NCBI GenBank assembly: GCA_947359465.1
Contig: OX375881.1
Location: 32,591,742 to 32,655,741 of the forward strand
Direction of reading: 5' to 3'
Source: Metellina segmentata
Lineage: Eukaryota; Arthropoda; Arachnida; Araneae; Tetragnathidae
DNA: 64,000 nt
Under the pieces are notes generated by a model, which was given only the letters and a program-made list of their open reading frames with translations, did no database searches and was not told where the DNA came from. Both the position numbers and the translations under genes were made by a program. Position 1 is the stretch's first letter. Each line of letters opens with the position of its first letter. Positions 1-12,520 of this stretch are shown here, piece by piece.

Positions 1-895
1 AAATATTTAATAAACTTGAAGTTCTCTTTATACTTATTAATAAAAATATTTAAAAAAAATAATGAGTTACTAAAAAAATTATTTCGATGTTGATGGCTTC
101 ATAAAATCTAACAAATTAGTCTGACGATAAACACAATGCCTTCTTTTTTTAAAGCAGAATTCTTTCTATAACGCGTTCTTCGTTGGATTCAATGTTTTCT
201 AATTTTTAAACTCCTTTCAACTAGCTCATACTTTTGGTGATCTGCCCCGGCCCGTTTGAGTGTAGGTGATTTTTAAGTGATTCCCTGAAAATCAGTGGAT
301 ACAAAGGGATCTGGGTTTCAAATATCTACTGTAATAAAGCGAACATAAATTTTTTAGTAAAATAAACGCAAGCTAATTGTAATTGAGGCAAGTCCCACGT
401 GTAGGGATTGTGTCTGGGAACTGGAGTTTGTAAAGCTTTTAATTACTTTCTGTCGTGATTATCCTGAGTTATGGAAAGTTAAGTGAATATGTAACAAAAA
501 CAAAAGAAGTTTTGCTAAGCAAAAAATTGTTAATGTCTTAAAACAATACAAATCACATTGTACTGAGGAAAAATAAAAACTGAAAATTAATATTATGCGT
601 ACGATTCAGTATGTCGTAGAATGTTTATTAAAGTTAGTGAGTAAAGCGGCTTCTCAGTTTACACCACTCTTTGGACCAGCGTCTTTTCCTATTTTCTTTC
701 TTTCGATTGCAAGCAACCAAAATCAAGGCCGAAATCTGATTTTGAAACCATTTTGGAAATCAAAAATAAAACACGTCACTTCGAAAACCACTGACCGAAT
801 GAGATTGACAGTTTGATTGAAGCTATATATTGAAGCACCTATCAATTAAAACCGTCAATCACATTGACAATAAAATTAATCATCTAGGCAGCCTT
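1..895 (+). repeat. Dispersed repeat R-A, copy 1 (plus)
   Basis: A ~0.9 kb interspersed repeat also found at 21479-22790 (minus) and 55150-57590 (plus). Shared blocks in order are a T-rich segment (60-230), a GC-richer segment with a B-box-like GGGTTTCAAATAT (230-340), and a segment around 400-895 that contains a pyrimidine-rich tract ending AG, resembling a splice acceptor, near 690-710. Frames in all three copies are broken, so it is an old element or gene fragment family. The left border lies at or beyond the window edge. I do not recognise the family. Confidence 0.7.
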
Positions 896-1734
896 AAGTC
901 ATGATTTAATAGTCAAAACCTCATTACAACGGACTCACTTAGTAAAAATCACTAATAATAAATACGAAAGTTTACAGCCCTCATAAAAATGTTCATTCAA
1001 ATAATGTTAGTCATTGGCTTAAGAAGATTTCGGGTTACAGTAACCGAAGGTTCAATTGAAAAGACTTTCGAAACTTCAGGCCAAATCGATTATTTCAATC
1101 GCATTTTGTCAAAAACCTTAAGTGAATCCGAAGTTGTAGATTTATTTGTAAAAGAAAGTGAAGAATAAAGAATAAATGAAGATTACGAAGAAGACGAATG
1201 GTATAAGCACGAAGTTTTCTAAAGAAGCTAATGTTTGCTTAGAAGTTGTTCACCGTTTTTTGTTAGGCAGTTGAAAATTCATCTTCCTAGTTAAACAAGT
1301 TTGACCACATGAGAAATTTTCTAAAATAATGTCACGAAAACAAAATCGGTTACAGAACTATTGCAAGACATAAATTTCGTAATCAGGATACATATGTGTA
1401 ATCAAGAATTATCTGTGTAATTAATAATTATCTGTATAATCAAGAATTATATGTATAAACCTTGTGAAGAAAACCATTTATATGTCAATCAAGAATTGTA
1501 AAGTATTGGTAATCTAAATGCCCTCATACTTAATTTTATTGTTGAAATAATACTTTTTAACTAATATTTTTATACAAATGATTGATACCCCGAATTTTTT
1601 AATAATCCCGTGAAATTCGTATAACTTTCGTCCTAACTAAGGTTAAACCTATTTATTTCTTGTATGTAAGCAATTTTTCGTGAAGTTACGTATACAGGTA
1701 TTTTAATTAACGTCTTTCTGGAGCAACGCAGTAG
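896..1734. other. Unassigned AT-rich DNA with a short minisatellite
   Basis: No credible gene. At about 1395-1500 a degenerate ~20-bp unit (core aattatctgtgtaatcaag) repeats about four times. The rest shows no structure I can name. Confidence 0.5.
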
Positions 1735-1990
1735 GTATATGGGATCACACCGAAGGGAAAGATTCGAGGACGACATCACGTTATTTTGAATCGAGGTGGA
1801 TGACGAGGTCAAACCTCATCCGGAACCCCACTCTCCAACTTCCACACCACGCCAACGTAAGTGCATTAGAGGCCACGCTAGATATAACACGCACCGACCC
1901 CCTTGTACACGATGGACTTTGGTTGGATGCGAACTCGTAACCATCCGGTTGATGATCCGTTAATCTGCCAACTAGGCTAGCTCAAGTTTC
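1735..1990 (-). repeat. tRNA-derived SINE-like element, copy 1
   Basis: Read on the minus strand from about 1985, the head contains an A-box-like GCCTAGTTGGCAGA and, about 40 bases on, a B-box-like GAGTTCGCATCC, the internal polymerase III promoter layout of tRNA-derived SINEs. The body shares GTTGGCGTGGTGTGGAAGTT with the copy at 52863-53160. Related partial copies lie at 54945-55090, 57780-57945 and 63065-63250. The copies are well diverged, so the family is old. Confidence 0.65.
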
Positions 1991-2241
1991 TCGAGAAAAG
2001 TCTTTTAAATATTCCTTTCAAATCTAAACAGGGTATAGGATAAGAAGCGAACTAAGTCGTCATAATTTTTCGTTTTATGTAATAGGATAACAGTGCATAA
2101 ATTTGTAGAAATGAATAATGATTTTATCTTCGTTTCAATTTAAAACTGTACTCTTATTTTAAGTTCTTCTAGAGCATATTTTCCTTACTGAAATTTCAAC
2201 AAAATAAGTTTATATATAGATGTAGATATATCCTTATATAT

Positions 2242-2244
<3 letters not shown>

Positions 2245-2302
<58 letters not shown>
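2245..2302. repeat. (AT)n microsatellite
   Basis: Nearly pure AT dinucleotide run directly abutting the CTAG-type Helitron-like terminus at 2304. AT tracts flank both Helitron-like copies here. Confidence 0.95.
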
Positions 2303-2303
<1 letters not shown>

Positions 2304-2304
<1 letters not shown>

Positions 2305-2812
2305 TAGGGGGTAAAAAAAATATATATATTTTTCAAATCTAAATTATTTGCTGTTTTTCAGAAAAGATATATACAGTACCTCTGGAATCAGAATTCAAAT
2401 GAAAACTTTGAGCAAATCTTGACTCTAAATGTGAGCTCTCATTTGGAAATTGAATACCCAGCATGTTGTTTGTGTGTACATTTACCCCTGCACTCAAGCC
2501 ACCCACGCATTTTCATTGAGTTTGTTGTTTAAAGTTGTAGTGCAAGCGTCTTGTTTGAACTATAATTCTTGGCCCTAAAAATGACCTTTTTCAAATAGCC
2601 CTGAAAAGATCCTCCGCTTTCTTTGATTTCTATTATTAACTGCAACAGATCGACTAAAATTATTTTTTTTTTCAATAAAATTTTGTCCGATAACGCTATA
2701 AATTCAATTGAAGCGCGAGGCTTCGTGATAAAAAAACAATCGTACAATGTTGCCGAAACGCAATAACAAATAACGTTTTTTTTGCGTGCCACGTAAGAGA
2801 ATTATATATATA
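2304..2812 (-). repeat. Truncated tandem copy of the adjacent Helitron-like element
   Basis: About 480 bp here (2330-2810) repeats, with scattered substitutions, at 2979-3459. Both copies begin on the plus strand with ACTAGGGGG, which on the minus strand is a ...CCCCCTAG-T terminus. This copy lacks the ~150-bp GC-rich hairpin segment of its neighbour, so it is an end-to-end partial copy. Confidence 0.65.
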
Positions 2813-3669
<857 letters not shown>

Positions 3670-4473
3670 AGGTGCAGATATATCCTTAATTAACAATTTC
3701 GTTTCTTTAAGTGGTATTCACCCATACACATTCCCATGTTTTTTTTCTTTATTATTCAACTACGAACTTCGCTTCGCTGCAATACAACAAACACCTGATA
3801 TCACGAATCTGAAGGTTAAAGCGAAACCCAATTCTCTATGGGGACTTCTTTTCCCGCAAACGGCAAAGAGGTAAACAGTGTTGCGGTCGCATTGTTTGAG
3901 AAGCAAAGCCAGTCGAACGTGACTGTACTACGGGAATGACATAATAACAGAAATGCGTAATCAACAAAGTTATAGCTCTGCTAACAATTGGGCTTTATGT
4001 CAAAAATACGGTAATCGAACATTTTTGTGCTGTGTGTTTGCTCCCAAGAACTATTGCCTTGTTTGCGTACATGACAACTTATTAACATTGATTTTATTAC
4101 TGTCTGCTCTTTGAGAATAATGAAAAGTAGTGTGTGTCACAAACCGTAATTATTCAAATTTGTTTTAAGAGTTCTGTATACCTTCGAATTCACGTTTGGA
4201 AAGAGAAATTAGATGATTTTGTATAGACTTTTTATTAATTTCTACTAAAGGAGCACTCTATTCCAAAAATATTGTAGATGGTGAACAAAATGGAGTTAAA
4301 CGTGTTAACAAAAAACAGCCAAAAATACCATTTTCACAAAAAAGGTATTTAAAAAAATATTATTTTTCCAGTTTGTAAGTTGAATCATCTTGTCAAAACA
4401 TTGATTCAGTTTTTTAACAATAGGAAAAAATATATTGTCCTCTTGAATTCATTTTGGAATTTAATTTCAGTCA
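3670..4473. other. Unassigned sequence
   Basis: No credible gene, RNA or repeat recognised. GC is slightly higher at 3720-3930 than around it. The sequence just after the microsatellite (tgcagatatatcctta) resembles 2217-2234 before the first AT tract, suggesting the interval between was expanded or inserted. Confidence 0.4.
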
Positions 4474-5086
4474 TCTCTACTATTATAAAAGGAAGTGTTT
4501 GTCTGTCTGTTTGTCACAAAATCCTGACTATTCTATGGCACTTACAGCAATGACATTTAGCACACAGGTAGTGCGAACTTTTTACACTTTTTGTATCGCG
4601 GCGAATTTTAAAATTCAATCTAGAAGATTTTAAAATGAATTTAATAGTTTTATTCTCCATCGCTTTTTTAAACGCGGAGAACTTTTTCTACCCGTGTGAC
4701 CTTGAAGTCAGGGTTTGGAAACATGCAAAGTGTTTTTCATCCTCAAAACGGGGAAAAATTATTTTTTTCATTTCCGCTTTGATTTTTCTCGGCCGAATAC
4801 ATTTCCAGCCAGACGATAAATCTTTTAACTGAAGTCAGTTCCTTTTTCTATCTCCTAGACCGTTAAAGTTATAATAAAAATTTCAACGGATTTGAAATCT
4901 GCAGAAAATTTCAGTTTAGATTAATACCTAAAAATATGTTTTTCTTTAAATAAATAGTTTTCAATTGAATATATCTTCACAACGGATTTGAAATCTGTGG
5001 AAAATTTTACACCAGATTAATACTTTACATACCGGCGTTGCCCGTCGCAAACCAACACCACAGGCACGGGCAACACCGGTCCCTAA
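4474..5086 (+). mobile_element. Helitron-like non-autonomous element (Hel-1)
   Basis: It starts A|TCTCTACTATTATAAAAGG, a typical Helitron 5' end, and finishes with CTAA|T. Just before the end is a hairpin: arms accggcgttgcccgt (5031-5045) and acgggcaacaccggt (5066-5080) pair over 15 positions with one G-T. The hairpin sits only two bases from CTAA, closer than is typical. The interior has no coding capacity and includes two direct copies of an aacggatttgaaatctg motif (about 4887 and 4981) that also occurs in the foldback repeat at 20928-21226. Confidence 0.65.
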
Positions 5087-5384
5087 TAAAGGCATTAAAA
5101 AGAGGCATACAATTACTGCTAATAAATGCCGAATTAATTTACTGTGTACCATTTTGGTAAAATTCCTCTGCAATCAATTTATCGGTGTCGACTTCATGAG
5201 CATTCTATGTGTTTAATTGAATTAACTTCTAAATGTGTTTGTATAAAGGATGGTTTAAATAATCATATATGTGATTCACATCGTAAACTAATTTAACTTA
5301 ATTTATATCTGGGCTTGATAAGGTTGATATTAGTAGTCCCCTCCCCCCATGTTGAAATTCAGTAAACAATTTTTGTTTTTATAT

Positions 5385-5660
5385 TCGATGGTGGTGACCA
5401 ATATATTTTGTGGTCAGGTTGCTGTCTTACAAATCCAAATGTCCCTGGTTCAAATCCAAGGTAAGACAAATATGTTTGTCCATCTGAATAGATTGTGTTG
5501 TGGTTTGTTAATAGAATGTGTGGTATGTATCTGAGGCATAAATTAGATACATACCCTAGGTACCATCTTTCTAACACAAAAAATGGTTCACAAATCCTAA
5601 CTTTAGATCCAAAATGATAACCCTTCATGTGGATTAGACGAGATAGCTCGTCCATCAAAA
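5385..5660 (+). repeat. tRNA-like (SINE-type) repeat
   Basis: TGGTCAGGTTGCTGTC (A-box-like) is followed about 35 bases later by CCTGGTTCAAATCCAAGG, an excellent B box. This is the polymerase III promoter arrangement of tRNA-derived SINEs. It does not fold into an intact tRNA cloverleaf that I can see. The 3' end runs into the minisatellite at 5669, so the border is approximate. Confidence 0.5.
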
Positions 5661-5668
5661 TGTGACGA

Positions 5669-5888
5669 ATTTTACTAATGACTGATCAATTTTACTAATG
5701 ACTGACCAATTTTTCTCATGACTGACTAATTTCACTAATGACTGACCAATTTTACTAATGACTGACCACTTTACTAATAAACGACCGATTTTACTAATGA
5801 CTGACCAATTTTACTCATGACTGACCAATTTCACACATGGCTGACCAATTTTACTAATGACTGACCAATTTTACTCATGACTGACTAA
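5669..5888. repeat. 20-bp minisatellite, left half
   Basis: About 11 units of ttttactaatgactgaccaa. The array resumes at 6725 after an inserted Helitron-like element. At its left edge (5637-5658) is a degenerate palindrome acgagatagctcgt, linking it to the GAGATATCTC repeat family found throughout the window. Confidence 0.9.
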
Positions 5889-6724
5889 TCCATATATATA
5901 AAACACTAACGTACGTGGACCTGAAATCGACGTTATTTGTGGATCGTCGAATGGCAACAATCAACGTAAATAAGAAAAACCAAATATTTTGAATGCTTGC
6001 TGCTTTCAAATATCCGAGGTCAATTTCTATGCAAAATGAGGAATTAAATTGTAATGTTTTTGTTTGAACTGACTTTTTATTTCTTCCTTTGATGTAAAAG
6101 TAATTTAAACGTAATTTTGCCACCCGGTGTCTGGCCACGTCAAAATTAATGTTTATTTTTTAAATTTGATTTAGAATTCCGTGTTTGGGTATTTGAGTTG
6201 ACTGCGAGATGTTGCAGACATATTTGAGGATTCCCAAGTATTATAAATATGTGTTATTTGTGTTAATAAATCATTATTATATTTGTCAATATCGTTGAAA
6301 AGTCTTTTGTCGCATTATTCTATTTCACAATATATTCAGGAAGTCGAAATTCAACACGTTTGAATAGATACGTACGTGGTTTTTTTTTCATAATTTTGCA
6401 TTTTTTCAAGAATTGGAATTTTATTTTTGTTTGCATTATGAGTTCCGGTATATTATATATTGCAGAAATATTATTTAGGAGTTAGATTTTAATATGTATA
6501 TTTCCTGCAAAATATCACTAGACATGTGTAATTTTGTAGCGGTATATGTATATTTCGACCAACTTTCCTTAAATATTTGATTGAATACGCAAAGATTTGA
6601 AGAATTGTTTCATAAACATAAATAAAATATACAAATCAAAACATGTTTAATTACGGTGTGTAAAAAAGTTTAAAAAAAAGCACTATTACACACCGCCGAG
6701 CGCTAGCCGGCGCAGCCCGGCTAG
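5889..6724 (+). mobile_element. Helitron-like non-autonomous element (Hel-2) inside a minisatellite
   Basis: It starts A|TCCATATATATAAAAC and ends ...CCGGCTAG|T, with GC-rich self-complementary sequence (AGCCGG at 6705-6710, CCGGCT at 6717-6722) at the 3' end. Removing it joins gactgactaa to ttttactt, which restores the 20-bp minisatellite without loss or duplication, as expected for Helitron insertion between A and T. The interior (for example 6460-6530) matches the minus-strand element at 26350-27269. It encodes no protein. Confidence 0.8.
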
Positions 6725-6960
6725 TTTTACTTATAATTAATCAATTTTACTCATGACTACGAATTTTACTCATGACTGACCAATTTTACTAATGACTGAC
6801 CAATTTTACTCATGACTGACCAATTTTATTCATGACTGACCAATTTTACTCATGATTGACCAATTTCACTCATGACTGACCAATTTTACTAATCATTGAC
6901 CAATTTTACTAATCATTGACCAATTTTACTAATGACGAGATATCTTGTGATCAATTAAAG
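6725..6960. repeat. 20-bp minisatellite, right half
   Basis: Continues the ttttactaatgactgaccaa array of 5669-5888, about 11 units, and passes into a GAGATATCTTG palindrome variant at about 6938-6950. A further variant (gacgaaatatatcgtc) is at 7013-7028. Confidence 0.9.
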
Positions 6961-7984
6961 TTTATGTTTCGATGAATATGAGATCAAAATCTAGTCACAT
7001 TTTTATCTAAAGACGAAATATATCGTCGATCAAGACGTGGGCATTTTTAATAATCTTGCCACACCTCTTGAAGACAAACACCAAGAGTGATAATGTTCAA
7101 TTGACAGGTGGTTAGAAGAAAACTTTCGATTTTATTTTACATTATAACGTCATAAATCACGTGTAATTTAAATTAAAGTAAGAGTTTATGACACAGCTTT
7201 AACCAACCATGCTATTGCTGATATCTGAAACTATTCTCAGTAATATGTCTGGTCTCCCCAATAGACAAACCATATCCTTTAATGTGTTTTCGACATCTGA
7301 AAGGTCTATTTTCCTCCATACATTTATTTCTTCTTGCTGCGATGAGATTTCTACTTCAATGTCCAGTTGCGAGAGAAATTCCCATTCTCGTTCCATTACG
7401 TCTATCTCTATAGGGTTTCCCATTTTCTTTTAAGAGCACAGAAAAGTCTTGCATTCGGTTTTGAAACTTCTAAGGTTATATCTCATGACTGAAATATAAG
7501 ATTCGATGTCGAAGAAAATGAAATTTTACTGCGACTCGTCTTGTCCGTTCTCCTGAATTTTGTTCCACTCGAAAGGTTTGGAGCTGTCATAGAAAGTTTT
7601 GCTTTAGACCAAGAGTAAAATCTGGTATATCTTGTAACACTTATCCGATTTCGTACCATCCGCAATCCAGAGATGTGAATACAATGCCAGAGAAGAAATT
7701 AACTGAATTAGTGGTAGGTAGTTCAATTAGCGTGTACTACCTGCAAAGTTGATATTTGAAACAAAATTGACAAACATTTGACATATTTTTGGGGCGCTTT
7801 ATAATTTCAGCAATTAGCTCATGTGGTATGATTAGGTTAGAAAACGCTTGATTAGACAATAGACAGACAGGCAACTATCACGTAGAAAACATTATACTAC
7901 CAATCAATTTTATATTATTAGTAATACATATAAAAACAAAAAATGGATTCTAAGAAACAATGAGAAGGTTCTTTCTTAGTGGTT
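6961..7984. other. Unassigned sequence
   Basis: No recognised gene. Two overlapping 74-residue frames on opposite strands at 7199-7433 show no family I know, and neither has supporting context. Small chance of a decayed exon. Confidence 0.4.
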
Positions 7985-8585
7985 AAGACAAGATATCACG
8001 TTTCTCAACATTTGACCAATTTTGCCAATGACCAGATATCTTGTTTGCCAATATTAAATCAATAAAGCTAATGACAAGATATCTCATCCATTAAGGACTG
8101 CTATGTTTTTAGTAATGACGAGATATCTCATCCATTAAGGACTGCTATGGTTTTAGTAATGACGAGATATCTCATCCATTAAGGACTGCTATGGTTTTAG
8201 TAATGACGAGATATCTCATCCATTAAGGACTGCTATGGTTTTAGTAATGACGAGATATCTCATCCATTAAGGACTGCTATGGTTTTAGTAATAACGAGAT
8301 ATCTCATCCGTTAAGGACTGCTATGGTTTTAGTAATGACGAGATATCTCATCCATTAAGGACTGCTATGGTTTTAGTAATGACGAGATATCTCATCCATT
8401 AAGGACTGCTAGGGTTTTAGTAATGACGAGATATCTCATCCATTAAGGAGTGCTATGATTTTAGTAATGCCGAGATATCTCATCCATTAAGGACTGTTAT
8501 GGTTTTAGTAATGACGAGATATCTCATCCATTAAGGACTGCTATGGTTTTAGTAACGACGAAATATATCGTTGAGACAACCATCA
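7985..8585. repeat. 44-bp minisatellite with GAGATATCTC palindrome
   Basis: About 11 tandem 44-bp units (starts at 8115, 8159, 8203 and so on to 8555), each holding GACGAGATATCTCATCC plus ttaaggactgctatgg. Units are nearly identical, indicating recent expansion or homogenisation. The left edge (ttcttagtggttaagacaag) and right edge (cgttgagacaaccatcac) are imperfect inverted copies of the termini seen in the TTAA-bounded members. Confidence 0.9.
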
Positions 8586-9724
8586 CAATTATTTATTGAG
8601 AACTATAATTTGAACTTTTTTGTTTGAGCAAGCATTCGGATCATCCAATATAGACTAATTTTACATTGGATTACGGTATAATCCCAAATCTATTTAATAA
8701 TTCATAAATAAGATTCATCCGATTAGATAACAGAGAAATAAAACTAAAAATAGAGAATATGGAATAAAAAAACAAGCTTACTTAACACTTTTGATAGTTG
8801 TTTCGATAATATATCTCGCTATATAACCGAAATACATCTTATCATCCTCTCGCTATATCTCTTATCATCATCGAAAAATCGGCAATACCATGATGATGAG
8901 CTATCTTGTCAATATCAGAATTGATCAGAAATCGATTAGCAAAATTGGCCAGTTTGTGCTGATAATCCTTGTCAAAACCACTTGGATGGCTAAACAACAC
9001 AAATTATATCTTACCAAGCACAAAACTAGAATTACTTCTAACAAAACCAATGCATAATCCTAAAGAACATAATTTAGCCAGCTATAATATTAGTGGTATG
9101 AACTTTAAATTCCTTTTTCTAATATAAAGGAGCCAATAATCTACTCACTAAATGAATGGATGTCTTAAAATAACTCCAAGATAAGGATCGTAACGAGTTT
9201 ATACCTATAACATGCATGCGAATCAAGAAGGAGCTATTGATTTAATTGGGCAAAATGTTTGTTCAACGGCTAACAACTGCGAAGAGCCATTTCTTTAATT
9301 TGTAATTAGCTGAGTCACACACTTTAGAAAACTAACGAGTAACACTTGTAATAAATGTTAAGAGGCCTCTTTGTACACTCCTTAAGTAGGAAAGGGAACA
9401 GCCTCGTTCAATAAGTATCTTAATTCTGGATTTTCGGAGTCTAATACAAACTAAAGGCACTCAACTCGACTTAACATTTCTTTTCAGTTTATAATTGCCT
9501 AAGTTCTATTAAACTTTAAACGTTCAACGATCTGCATAGATATATTTAAACTCCTATAAAAGTGAAAATTTGCTGTGCATGTTTTTGGACACGTGTTCAT
9601 GTAGGTAAAATATAAAAATTGGAATGCATTTTGTTACTTTTCTTTTCTGATACCAACCTGTTAAATGACAAATTAAGAATTTCAGCGCAAACCTCTTGGT
9701 AATTGTCTCAACCAGGTGCCTCAC
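8586..9724. other. Unassigned sequence with one small palindrome block
   Basis: No gene recognised. A short degenerate member of the palindrome family lies at about 8880-8995, ending aaaaccacttggatggctaa. The rest is AT-rich without visible structure. Confidence 0.4.
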
Positions 9725-10620
9725 CATCAATCAAAAGTGGCCAGATCTTGATGTCTGTCTTTAGAAGATAACTGGCCAGATCTTGATGTTCGAGATGTCT
9801 CGTCCTTAGACGAAAACTGACTAGATCTTGACGGACGAGATGTCTTGTCTTTAGACATCTCGTCTATGGTCAGTTTTCTTCTAGTCGTCTTTAGAAGACA
9901 ACTGACCAGATATTGATGGTTGAGATGTCTAGTCTGTGGAAGAAAACTGGCCATATCTTGATGGACGATAAGTTTCTTCTTTAGACGATAACTAACCAGA
10001 TCTTGATTGTCGAGTTGTGTCGTCTTTAGAAGAAAACTGACTAGATATTGATGGTTTAGTTGTCTCGTCTATGGAAGAAAACTGGACAAACCTTGATAGA
10101 CGATAAGTTTCGTCTTTAGACGATAACTGACCAGATCTTGATTGTCGAGATGTGTCGTCTTCAGAAGAAAACTGACCAGATATTGATGGTTTAGATGTCT
10201 CGTCTATGGAAGAAAACTGGCCAGATCTTGATAGACGATAAGTTTCGTCTGTAGACGATAACTGACCAGATCTTGACTGTCGAGATGTGTCGTCTTTAGA
10301 AGAAAACTGACCAGATCTTGTTGGACGAGATGTCTTATCATTTGAAGAAATGACAAGACATAAAACGAACATCTCAAGACAGAAAACGAACATCTCAAGA
10401 CAGAAAACGAACATCTCAAGACAGAAAACGAACATCTCAAGACAGAAAACGAACCAAATTTTAATAGACGATATGTACCATGATTACACGAAAACAGAAT
10501 AAATCGTGATCAGGTCAGTATAAGAAAATCGACAACATCTTGATGACTAGTGAGTTTGACATTACCAAAATTGGTTAGATCTCAATAGATGAGATATTTA
10601 GTTAAAACCACTCGGAGGTT
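9725..10620. repeat. Palindrome-family array with higher-order units
   Basis: Units of about 40-60 bp (core tagaagaaaactgaccagat plus tcttgatg and an ACGAGATGTCTCGTC variant) are arranged in ~130-bp higher-order repeats. A separate run of five 21-bp units (gaacatctcaagacagaaaac) lies at about 10365-10455. The right end is aaaaccactcggaggtttaa, the conserved terminus of the family followed by TTTAA. Confidence 0.8.
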
Positions 10621-11279
10621 TAAACTGCTGATCGTCCCAAGATTTAGAAGTTTAGTGTTTCAATTAAGGTGTCTTAGATCATCCTTTCGGTCTCCTACAT
10701 TCTCTTAATTTAACTTTTGAACGATTCACGAGCATGTATCCTTTGTAAAATATGTATCCCAAAAATTTCACTCGAATTTATATTTTTCAAAAAATAATTT
10801 TAATCACTAACCTTTTTCTTTCACATCAGTATCGTGTTACTTGTTAAATATAATTACGCTCGTTCCAGACTAGATACCAAAATTTTTCCATACCATTAGC
10901 CTCAATATATAAAATATTACTGTACTAATTTCTATAGAATAACTGGAATTTCTATCTTATCCTTCTGTATACAATGTATCATTTTATACAGGATGCGAAT
11001 ATTTCGTTATCCTTACATGTGTTAGGTAATCGATATTTAATAATTCACACTGTCACATGTACCAATTTTAATACTTATTTGCTAAAATTCAAATGTCAAT
11101 GTTTGATTATTTTCTAATAAAAGGTACATTTGATATCCCTTTATTTATTTTTTAAAATCACTTGTCTACGTTAAAAAGAAATTATATAACAACTTTCGTT
11201 ATTCCTAAGTCACATTTTCAAGTGACACATCCTGAAATACATTTGATCCCTGCAATAATCTATATAACTGTATCAACTC
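10621..11279. other. Unassigned AT-rich sequence
   Basis: No gene or repeat recognised. Confidence 0.4.
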
Positions 11280-12520
11280 TCACGTTTCTCTCTGGTATTC
11301 AACATCAGTCTTTATCATATCTCATACATCAGTATCCTCAAGCAGTTTATCCTTCAAGCAATAGAAAAGAAACCCGATTGATATTAATTGAAAACATTGA
11401 TTTCCTGCATTTCGTTCTTCAAAAAACCCTATACACTAAAATCTTCCACAATAGTCTTTATTATATCTCATACATGAGTATCTTCAAGCAGTTTATCCTT
11501 CAAGAAATCAAAAAGAACCCCGATTCATATCAATTGAACTTACATTGGTTTTTCTGCTTTTCGTTCTTCGAAAACCCAATATCACTAAAATCTTCCACGA
11601 GTCTACACTATTCCTCCAGTTTTTATTGGAGCTCGTACAAGAATACCTTGAGAGAATATTTCCATCAAGCAGTCTAAAAGTAAAGCGCGATCTAATTCAA
11701 CTGAATCCATATAACTTGTTTATTTATACTTCCAAGAACCTTCCAAGGATATATTCATATTCAAGTAGCTTATCTATCACGAAATCTGTGCTGAAGAACC
11801 CGATTGCGATCAATTGCATACATCTCTTTCTCGATTTTCATTACTTCCAAGAACATATACCACTGTAGAATCTTTAGCTCGTGATATTCCTTTTTAGAAC
11901 CAGTACAAGATTACCTTAAAGTAGCTTATCCATCATGAAATACAGAAAGAAAATCCGATCGAGATCAATTCAACACATATCACTTTCTCGTTTTTCGTAC
12001 CTTCTGGAATCTATATCACTAAGATCTTCTACTTTTGTGGTATTCCTCTAGAAACTTTATCTAACTCTTTATCAGAACCAGTACAAGAGTACCTTAAGGT
12101 AGCTTATCCATCATGAAATAAAATAAGAAAATCGGATCGAGATCAATTTAACACATATCACTTCCTCGTTTTTCGTACCTCCCGGAATCTATATCACTGT
12201 AAGATCTTCTACTTTTATGGTATTCCTCTAGTATGTATCAGAACCAGTACAAGAGTACCACGAGGAAGCTTATCCATCAAAAAAGCTTATCCTAATAAAA
12301 GAAGGCTTTTTCAAGATTATTTGAATGTATATCGGTTTCTCGTTTTTTATGCTTCCAAGAGCCTATATCACTTCCACCTTTCTGGTATTCCTCCATGACC
12401 TTTATCAGAGCCCGCACAAGGGTATCTTCAAGCAGCTTATCCATCACGAGAACCTAAAAAGGATAACCCGATCGAGATCAATTAAACCCATATCGCTTTC
12501 TCGTTTATCATAAAACACTG
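11280..12520. repeat. Degenerate ~150-180 bp tandem array
   Basis: About seven or eight diverged units are recognisable by agcttatccatcatgaaat, gatcgagatcaatt and tctatatcactaagatcttc motifs. Anchor motifs recur at about 11338, 11484, 11665, 11762, 11921, 12093, 12262 and 12436. The divergence and varying spacing mark an old satellite-like array. A 171-residue frame within it (11162-11677) is best explained by the repeat. Confidence 0.7.

Noticed and set aside
5385..5470. Functional tRNA gene
   Set aside because: A and B boxes are present but I cannot pair the acceptor or anticodon arms into a cloverleaf, so a SINE-type repeat is more likely.
5359..5658. 99-residue minus-strand frame
   Set aside because: It covers the tRNA-like SINE-type repeat in reverse; no protein motif.
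8071..8580. CRISPR-like regular repeats
   Set aside because: The 44-bp units are contiguous with no unique spacers, and the genome is eukaryotic.
9992..10440. 147-residue frame with repeated SGQFSSKD-like units and a MFVFCLE repeat
   Set aside because: It is the translation of minisatellite units of 21 and ~40-60 bp; the overlapping frame is also open and no start context or partner supports a protein.
11162..11868. 171- and 107-residue plus-strand frames
   Set aside because: They lie largely in a degenerate tandem array and share its repeated words; no domain recognised.
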